Below the pieces are notes generated by a model that did no database searches, was not told the DNA's origin, and saw only the letters and a list, made by a program, of their open reading frames with translations. A DNA stretch of 33,013 nucleotides from Ruminococcaceae bacterium OttesenSCG-928-L11 (GTDB taxonomy: Bacteria; Bacillota; Clostridia; Oscillospirales; Ruminococcaceae): positions 1 through 33,013 of the forward strand of contig JAJDGX010000019.1 of assembly GCA_030265885.1 (NCBI GenBank), written 5' to 3'. This document shows, one piece after another, positions 26,767 through 33,013 of the stretch (its first letter is position 1; every line of letters begins with the position of its first letter). The position numbers and the translations under genes were made by a program.

Positions 26767-27405
26767 ATGGAATCCAGATCCAGAGAAGTCAGCGCCAGGG
26801 GAGACAAGAATATCGCTATCCGCATCGTACCCGGACATTTTGCGACCAACCACTCCCACATCAATTTCTATGTGGATATGTCGGGCATCAAAACCCGCCA
26901 CAAAATGGCAAAGCGCGCCGGGGAGCAGCTGGCCCGCGCCTACAGCATGACCAGCATCGACACCATCATCTGTCTGGAGGGAACCGAGGTAATCGGCGCG
27001 TTCCTGGCCGATTACCTGACCCAGTCCGGCCATATGGACATGAACAGCGGCAAGGAGATCTGCGTGCTGACCCCGGAGCTTAACAGCAACAACCAGATGA
27101 TCTTCCGGGACAATATCCAAAGCGAGGTCTGGAACAAGCACATTCTGCTGCTCATCGCCTCCGCCTCCACCGGCAAAACCATCAACCGCGCGGTGGACTG
27201 CCTCAACTACTACAGCGGCCAGCTCATCGGCATCGCCGCCGTATTCAGCGCCGTGCGCAGCAGCAACGGCATCGATGTCCGCTCCATTTTTACCGAGGCG
27301 GATTTGCCCTCCTACGAGACATTTATCCCGGCGGAATGCGAAATGTGCAAGCAAAAGCAGAAAATTGACGCCATCGTCAACAGCCACGGCTATTCCAAGC
27401 TATAG
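26767..27405 (+). CDS. divergent phosphoribosyltransferase-like protein (orotate PRTase-like)
   Basis: PRTase-like layout: DTIICLEGTEVIGAFLADYL, then HILLLIASASTGKTINRAVDCLNYYSGQLIGIAAVFS at the PRPP-loop position; RBS aaaggaggc. Confidence 0.6.
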   Translation: MESRSREVSARGDKNIAIRIVPGHFATNHSHINFYVDMSGIKTRHKMAKRAGEQLARAYSMTSIDTIICLEGTEVIGAFLADYLTQSGHMDMNSGKEICVLTPELNSNNQMIFRDNIQSEVWNKHILLLIASASTGKTINRAVDCLNYYSGQLIGIAAVFSAVRSSNGIDVRSIFTEADLPSYETFIPAECEMCKQKQKIDAIVNSHGYSKL

Positions 27406-27440
27406 CCGCTTGGACTTTCCCTATACTATACAAAAAAGAC

Positions 27441-27482
27441 AGCTTGCCCCGCCTGAAATATGGTGGGGCAAGCTCTTGTTTT
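27441..27482 (+). terminator. intrinsic terminator of the PRTase-like gene
   Basis: AGCTTGCCCC (27441-27450) / GGGGCAAGCT (27465-27474) followed by CTTGTTTTT. Confidence 0.8.
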
Positions 27483-27496
27483 TCTTTGCATTGGAT

Positions 27497-27525
27497 TTGA
27501 CAAGCCATAGGAAATATGGTAACAT
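27497..27525 (+). promoter_or_regulatory. candidate sigma-A promoter of the sufC-sufB-like operon
   Basis: TTGACA (27497-27502), 17 nt, TATGG-TAACAT (-10 27520-27525). Confidence 0.7.
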
Positions 27526-27646
27526 ATATTACGAAACAAGAACATATACAAATTTGGTAGCAGTTAATATTGCCGGCCAAACAAAATTTGTGCCCTGCGG
27601 AACGCGGGGATAGATAGCGCACCGGGGTGCGGGTAGGAGGAACAAC

Positions 27647-28372
27647 GTGTTAGAACTGAAAAACCTGTCGTTTCAAGTACGGGACGACAACGGGAAAAAA
27701 GAAATATTGCAGGATGTCAGCCTGGTAATCGAGGAGCGCAGCTTTGTGGTCATCACAGGCCCCAACGGCGGCGGCAAATCCACTCTGGCCAAGCTTATCA
27801 TGGGCATCGAGTCGCCCACCAGCGGCCAAATCCTGTTTAACGGCGAGGACATCACCGCCCTTGGCCCCACCGAGCGGGCGGCCAGAGGAATCGGCTTTGC
27901 GTTTCAGCAGCCGGTTCGGTTCAAGGGTCTGGCCGTGCGGGATTTGCTTTCCCTGGCCGCCGGCAAAACGCTGAACACCGAGGAAGCCTGCGCCTACTTG
28001 TCCGAGGTAGGCCTCTGCGCCCTGGAGTACATCGACCGGGAGCTGAACGCCAGCCTGTCCGGCGGCGAGATGAAGCGCATCGAAATCGCCATGCTGATGG
28101 CACAGGGGACAAGCCTCTCTGTCTTTGACGAGCCGGAGGCGGGCATCGACCTGTGGAGCTTCCAAAATCTGATCCGCGCGTTCGAAAAAATGCGGGACGC
28201 CCACAACCGGGCCGTCGTCATCATCTCCCACCAGGAGCGGATTTTGGCCATTGCGGACAAGGTCGTGGTCATTGCGGGTGGCCGCATCACCACAACCGGC
28301 AACAAGGAGGAAATCCTGCCATCCCTGCTGGGGAACCCGGATTCCTGCGAATTTTTTAGGGGGGCTGTCTGA
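27647..28372 (+). CDS. SufC-like Fe-S assembly ATPase
   Basis: GTG start after aggagg; Walker A GPNGGGKST, LSGGEMKRIEIAMLMAQ, LSVFDEPEAGIDLWSF (SufC-type E/DxGID). Confidence 0.9.
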   Translation: MLELKNLSFQVRDDNGKKEILQDVSLVIEERSFVVITGPNGGGKSTLAKLIMGIESPTSGQILFNGEDITALGPTERAARGIGFAFQQPVRFKGLAVRDLLSLAAGKTLNTEEACAYLSEVGLCALEYIDRELNASLSGGEMKRIEIAMLMAQGTSLSVFDEPEAGIDLWSFQNLIRAFEKMRDAHNRAVVIISHQERILAIADKVVVIAGGRITTTGNKEEILPSLLGNPDSCEFFRGAV

Positions 28373-29286
28373 TGAATCCGGATGAAATCAAGGTACTGGA
28401 AACCATTGCGGGGCTCAGCGGATTCCCGGAGGGCGCGTTCAACATCCGCGTCAACGGCGGAAGCGCCGGGAGAAGCAGCACCGCCAATGTCAAAATAGAG
28501 CCGAAGGCCCTGGGCTCCGGCATCGATATCCACGTGGCGCCCGGCGCGACAGAGACTGTCCACATTCCGGTTGTCATCAGCGAAAGCGGCGTGGTGGAAA
28601 CCGTATACAACGACTTCTATATCGGCGAGGGTGCCGACGTTGTCATCGTGGCGGGCTGCGGCATTCACAACTGTGGGGCCAACCTCTCCCAGCACGACGG
28701 CGTCCACTCCTTCCACATCGAAAAGGACGCCCGGGTCGTCTACTCCGAAAAGCACTACGGCGACGGTGACGGCACAGGCGGCCGCGTTCTCAACCCGGTT
28801 ACCAATGTGTTTATGCAGCCCGGCAGCTACATGGAGATGGACACCGTCCAAATCGAGGGCGTGGACAGCACCAAGCGGGTGACAAACGCCGACCTTGCCG
28901 ACGGCGCCGTGCTGGTGGTCAAGGAAAAGCTGATGACCCACGGGGAGCAATACGCGGAAACCTTCTTTGAGGTCAACCTCAACGGGGAGGACTCCAGCTG
29001 CAACCTCATCTCCCGCTCCGTGGCCAAGGAGCAGTCCAAGCAGCTGTTCCTCTCCAAGATAAGCGGCAACAACAAGTGCATGGGCCACTCCGAGTGCGAC
29101 GCCATCATCATGGACGACGCCAGCGTCAAGGCCGTGCCGGAAATCACCGCCAACCACGTGGACGCGGGCCTGATTCACGAGGCCGCCATCGGCAAAATTG
29201 CCGGGGAGCAGATCATGAAGCTGATGACCCTCGGTCTCACCGAAGCCGAGGCCGAAGCGCAGATCATCAACGGCTTCCTGAAATAG
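28372..29286 (+). CDS. SufB/SufD-like Fe-S scaffold protein (short form, minimal SUF-like system)
   Basis: GCGIHNCGANLSQHDGVHSFHIEKDARVVYSEKHYGDGDGTGGRVLNPVTNVFMQPGSYMEMDTVQIEGVDST...GHSECDAIIMDDASVKAVPEITANHVDAGLIHEAAIGKIAGEQIMKLMTLGLTEAEAEAQIINGFLK. Confidence 0.9.
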   Translation: MNPDEIKVLETIAGLSGFPEGAFNIRVNGGSAGRSSTANVKIEPKALGSGIDIHVAPGATETVHIPVVISESGVVETVYNDFYIGEGADVVIVAGCGIHNCGANLSQHDGVHSFHIEKDARVVYSEKHYGDGDGTGGRVLNPVTNVFMQPGSYMEMDTVQIEGVDSTKRVTNADLADGAVLVVKEKLMTHGEQYAETFFEVNLNGEDSSCNLISRSVAKEQSKQLFLSKISGNNKCMGHSECDAIIMDDASVKAVPEITANHVDAGLIHEAAIGKIAGEQIMKLMTLGLTEAEAEAQIINGFLK

Positions 29287-29303
29287 AATCCAACCAAAGC
29301 AAA

Positions 29304-29335
29304 CAACGGCGCATCCACCCACGGATGCGCCGTTG
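29304..29335. terminator. hairpin between convergent sufB-like and DEAD-box genes
   Basis: CAACGGCGCATCC-acccac-GGATGCGCCGTTG, 13-bp perfect stem, weak U-tracts. Confidence 0.6.
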
Positions 29336-29376
29336 CTCATTGGCGGCTAAACTGGTTATGTATTACGGTCAACAAC

Positions 29377-30684
29377 CTATCTGCGCCGTTTCCGCCGGGG
29401 AGCAGCCGCCTTATCGCGGGCCTCGGCCACAGCGGGGCCGCGCTCGGCTCGGGGGGGTCTCTCAGCCCGGGGAGACCGCTCAGCCCGAGGGGCCCGATCG
29501 GCCCGGGGCGGCCGTTGCCGGGTTTGGGGCGGGATAACCTCAAAAATCTGCATGGGATACGGATGCTCCTCCACCACCGCAACCTCTTTGCCAATCAGCT
29601 TCTGAATGTCCTTCAGGTAGGCTTTTTCCGCAAAGTCGCAAAAGGAGATGGCGATGCCGTCCAGTCCGGCTCTGCCGGTTCTGCCGATGCGGTGGACATA
29701 GGTTTCCGGCTCGTTGGGCAAATCGTAGTTGATGACATGGGACAGCTGGTCGATGTCGATGCCCCGCGCCGCAATATCGGTGGCGACCAGAATGCGGGTT
29801 CTGCCCGCCTTAAAATCGGCCAGAGCCTTCTCGCGGGCCCCCTGCGACTTGTCCCCGTGAATGGCGCCCGCGTTGATTCCGGCCTTGTTCAGGGTACGGC
29901 TTATCCGGTCAGCGCCGTGCTTGGTGCGGGAGAACACCAGCGCCGAAACGATGGCCTTATCCGCCAGCAGATGAATCAGCAGTCGCCCCTTGTTGGCCTT
30001 GTCCACAAAGTAGACGGACTGGGAGACGGTATCCACCGTAGAGGACACCGGCGTCACCGCCACCGTAACCGGGTCGCGGAGAATGGAGGCAGCCAGGGTC
30101 GTGATTTCCTTGGGCATGGTGGCGGAAAACAACAGGGTTTGCCGGTCACTGGGCAACTGGGCAATCACCCGCTTTACATCGTGGATGAAGCCCATATCCA
30201 GCATGCGGTCGGCCTCGTCCAGCACAAACATGGAAATGCGGCTCAAATCGCACAGGCCCTGGCCAATCAAGTCGTTGAGCCGGCCCGGCGTCGCCACCAG
30301 AATGTCCACACCGGCCCGGAGGGCGGCCACCTGAGGCCCCTGTCCCACACCGCCAAAGACGACAGCGGTGCGCAGCCGGGTGTAGCGTCCATATGCCTTA
30401 AAGCTTTGGGTCACCTGGGCCGCCAGCTCTCTTGTGGGGGTCAGCACCAGGGCCTGCAGGGTGTTGGCCGGTGCGCCCGCCTGGCGCTGCTTGTACAGGG
30501 TTTGCAGAATGGGAATCGCAAAGGCCGCTGTCTTTCCGGTTCCTGTCTGGGCGCAGCCAAACAGATCCTTTCCCTCCAGCAGCAGCGGAATTGCCTGTGT
30601 TTGAATGGGGGATGGGTGCCGGTAGCCCTCGTGCTCCAGTGCACGCAGTATGGGTCGTGTCAGGTTTAACTCGGTAAAATTCAT
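29377..30684 (-). CDS. DEAD-box RNA helicase with basic RAxRAER-repeat tail
   Basis: Q-motif, [54 protein letters not shown]. Start refined to ATG at 30684 (RBS cacaggag). Confidence 0.95.
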   Translation of the reverse strand: MNFTELNLTRPILRALEHEGYRHPSPIQTQAIPLLLEGKDLFGCAQTGTGKTAAFAIPILQTLYKQRQAGAPANTLQALVLTPTRELAAQVTQSFKAYGRYTRLRTAVVFGGVGQGPQVAALRAGVDILVATPGRLNDLIGQGLCDLSRISMFVLDEADRMLDMGFIHDVKRVIAQLPSDRQTLLFSATMPKEITTLAASILRDPVTVAVTPVSSTVDTVSQSVYFVDKANKGRLLIHLLADKAIVSALVFSRTKHGADRISRTLNKAGINAGAIHGDKSQGAREKALADFKAGRTRILVATDIAARGIDIDQLSHVINYDLPNEPETYVHRIGRTGRAGLDGIAISFCDFAEKAYLKDIQKLIGKEVAVVEEHPYPMQIFEVIPPQTRQRPPRADRAPRAERSPRAERPPRAERGPAVAEARDKAAAPRRKRRR

Positions 30685-30947
30685 AGATTCTCCTGTGTTT
30701 GGATTTTTTATGTCTCCCCGACCCAAGGGGCTTGCTTCGGGAAGAATCATTGCAATAAGGAAAGCGGCAAATATCTGGGGGATGCCACGCCGCACTTCCT
30801 ACCATTATACGCCACAATGGACAGATTCTCAACCAATGATTTGTAAATCGTCCCGGCAGTGCCCCGAGGGGCGGGGAATCGGCCCCGGATGTCGCGACGC
30901 AACAGGCCCTAAGGCGCGCGGAGCTGTTGGGTTCAGCGTCACGCTGG

Positions 30948-30976
30948 TTGACAATCGGCGAGTCCGTCGGTAAACT
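30948..30976 (+). promoter_or_regulatory. candidate sigma-A promoter of the TtcA-like gene
   Basis: TTGACA (30948-30953), 17 nt, TAAACT (30971-30976). Confidence 0.65.
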
Positions 30977-30999
30977 ATTAAGAAAAAAGGGGAGGCCAC

Positions 31000-31713
31000 A
31001 TGCAGGAATTATCTGGATTGATACGAAAAGCCGTGGATGAATACGAAATGATAGCGGCAGGGGATCGCATCGCGGTAGGGGTCAGCGGCGGCAAGGATTC
31101 GGTGGCTCTGCTGGCGGGTCTGTGCAAGCTGCGCCGCTTTTACCCCAAGCCGTTTGACCTGGTGGCCGTCACGGTGGATCCCTGCTTTGACAACAGGCAG
31201 ACCGACTACTCGCCCATTCAAACGCTGTGCGACCAACACGACATCCCCTACGTTATCCGCCGCAGCGAGCTGGGGACTATTATCTTTGAGGAACGACAGG
31301 AAAGCAACCCCTGCAGCCTGTGCGCCCGTATGCGCCGGGGCATGCTCCACGATATGGCCAGGGAAACCCACTGCAACAAGATTGCTCTGGGCCACAATTA
31401 CGACGACGCCGTCGAAACCTTCCTGATGAACCTGTTTAACGAGGGGCGAATCGGCTGCTTTCAGCCGGTGACCTGGCTGTCCCGCAAGGAATTGACCATG
31501 ATACGCCCCCTGATTTTCGCGCCGGAGCGAACGGTGCGCAACATCGTGGCCCGCAACAGCCTGCCCATCGTCAAGAGTAAATGCCCGGTGGATGGGAAAA
31601 CCAACCGGGAAGAGATGAAGCAGTGGATCGAGCAAATGGAGAAGAGCCGCTTTCCGGATCTGGGGAAGCTGGTGTTTGGCGCCATCCGCCGCGGCCATGT
31701 GGACGGCTGGTAA
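31000..31713 (+). CDS. PP-loop ATPase, TtcA-like tRNA thiolation family
   Basis: DRIAVGVSGGKDSVALLAGLCKL, CSLCARMRRGMLHDMA, KIALGHNYDDAVETFLMNL. Confidence 0.87.
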   Translation: MQELSGLIRKAVDEYEMIAAGDRIAVGVSGGKDSVALLAGLCKLRRFYPKPFDLVAVTVDPCFDNRQTDYSPIQTLCDQHDIPYVIRRSELGTIIFEERQESNPCSLCARMRRGMLHDMARETHCNKIALGHNYDDAVETFLMNLFNEGRIGCFQPVTWLSRKELTMIRPLIFAPERTVRNIVARNSLPIVKSKCPVDGKTNREEMKQWIEQMEKSRFPDLGKLVFGAIRRGHVDGW

Positions 31714-31830
31714 TCCCTTGCACCCGTCATCCTGTTTTTAACCTGATTTCAATTGAAAAACAGGCCCATCTGCGATATAATGCTTTCATCAGGTATTTCA
31801 CGAGACAAAACAGGAAAGGCAGGCTGAGAA

Positions 31831-33013
31831 ATGGGAATTATCAAGGCTATCACCTCCGCTGTTGGCGGCACACTGGCCGACCAATGGCTTGAATGCATAC
31901 AGCCCGACGATATGGGAGAAAAAACCGTCATGACCGGCGGTGTCCTTGTCCGCCGGAACGACCGCCGCAACCAGAACAAAAAGAGCAGCGGCGGAGTCAT
32001 CACCAACGGCTCCACTATTTTGGTGGAGCAAAACCAGTGCATGCTGCTGGTAGACGGCGGCAAAATTGTGGATTACAGCGCGGAACCCGGCTACTACACC
32101 GTGGACAATGCCCGCTCGCCCTCTCTCTTCAACGGCGAACTGGACAAAGCGCTGGAGGACACCTTCAACCGGATTCGCTACGGCGGTGCCGCGCCCCAAA
32201 TGCAAAAGGTCTACTACATCAACACCCAGGAAATCAAGAACATTCCCTTTGGCACCGTCAACGCCATCAACTACTTCGACAATTTCTACAACGCAGAACT
32301 GTATCTGCGCTGTCACGGCTATTTTTCCATTCGCATCACCGACCCGCTGAAGTTTTTTGCCGAGGCAATTCCCCGCAACGCGGAGCGGGTGCAAATAGAC
32401 GACATCAACAAGCTCTACCTCTCCGAACTGCTGACAGCCCTGCAATCCGCCATCGGCAAAATGTCGGTGGATAACATCCGCATCTCCCACGTCACCTCCA
32501 AAAGCATGGAACTGGCCAAATACATGGCGGACATCCTGGACGAGGACTGGCTCCAGCGGCGTGGCATGCAGATTGAATCGGTGGGCATCGCCAGCATCTC
32601 CTACGACGAAAACTCCAAAAAGCTGATTGATATGCGCAATCAGGGGGCCATGCTGTCGGATCCCTCCATCCGGGAGGGCTACATGCAGGGCAGCGTTGCC
32701 CGCGGAATTGAGGCTGCCGGCTCCAACAAGGCCGGGGCAACCCAGGGCTTTATGGGCGTCGGCATGGGCATGAATATGGGCGGCGGTTATATGTCCGGCG
32801 CCAGCGCGGCCAACCAAGCCCAAATGGAGCGGGAGAAGGCCGCCGCGCAGCAGCAACAGGCGGCAGACAGCTGGACATGCGGCTGCGGTACCAAAACCTC
32901 CGGCAATTTCTGCTCTGCCTGCGGCAAGCCAAAACCCACCGACGGCAAGTGGAAATGCGTGGAATGCGGCGCCATGAGCACCGGGCGCTTCTGCTCCCAG
33001 TGCGGTGCCAAGG
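31831..33013 (+). CDS. SPFH-domain/YdjI-like protein with C-terminal zinc ribbons, truncated by window edge
   Basis: Open frame from ATG 31831 to the window end: MGIIKAITSAVGGTLADQWLECIQPDDMGEKTVMTGGVLVRR...ILVEQNQCMLLVDGGKIVDYSAEPGYYTVDN...CGCGTKTSGNFCSACGKPKPTDGKWKCVECGAMSTGRFCSQCGAK. Not in the ORF track (no stop in window). Confidence 0.85.
   Translation, partial: MGIIKAITSAVGGTLADQWLECIQPDDMGEKTVMTGGVLVRRNDRRNQNKKSSGGVITNGSTILVEQNQCMLLVDGGKIVDYSAEPGYYTVDNARSPSLFNGELDKALEDTFNRIRYGGAAPQMQKVYYINTQEIKNIPFGTVNAINYFDNFYNAELYLRCHGYFSIRITDPLKFFAEAIPRNAERVQIDDINKLYLSELLTALQSAIGKMSVDNIRISHVTSKSMELAKYMADILDEDWLQRRGMQIESVGIASISYDENSKKLIDMRNQGAMLSDPSIREGYMQGSVARGIEAAGSNKAGATQGFMGVGMGMNMGGGYMSGASAANQAQMEREKAAAQQQQAADSWTCGCGTKTSGNFCSACGKPKPTDGKWKCVECGAMSTGRFCSQCGAK

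Noticed and set aside
1-33013. Search for CRISPR arrays, tRNA/rRNA genes, IS elements or prophage genes
   Set aside because: No regularly spaced repeats, cloverleaf-like genes, transposases, integrases or phage structural proteins were recognised.

Overview
The window is a chromosomal segment that looks like a spore-forming, anaerobic, GC-rich Firmicute (Clostridia/Oscillospirales-like; inferred from spoVT, spoIIR, the nusA-infB operon and the ferredoxin-type redox genes). Left to right it contains: an edge-truncated secreted protein and a MacB/LolD-type ABC ATPase (minus strand); spoVT; the translation/transcription operon rimP-nusA-rnpM(ylxR)-ylxQ-infB-rbfA-nrnA-truB-ribF; an Lrp/aminotransferase/DUF362-ferredoxin cluster; ispE; spoIIR; a three-gene NuoE/NuoF/(GltD-NuoG fusion) operon resembling Sporomusa-type (Stn) electron-bifurcating transhydrogenases; convergent genes for a thioredoxin (WCMPC) and a thioredoxin-reductase-like flavoprotein that lacks NADPH motifs (candidate ferredoxin-dependent FFTR); a secreted GH25 lysozyme; a glycerol-1-phosphate dehydrogenase homologue; a divergent phosphoribosyltransferase-like protein; a minimal SufC-SufB pair (SMS-like); a DEAD-box helicase; a TtcA-like PP-loop enzyme; and an edge-truncated SPFH/YdjI-like protein with zinc ribbons. 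No tRNA, rRNA, CRISPR, transposon or prophage signal was recognised. The most interesting points are the ferredoxin-linked redox cluster (Stn-like complex plus candidate FFTR and atypical Trx), the degenerate PRTase-like protein behind a perfect 11-bp inverted repeat, and several palindromes or alternative hairpins in promoters and leaders. All family assignments come from reading the sequence by eye; no database search was run.
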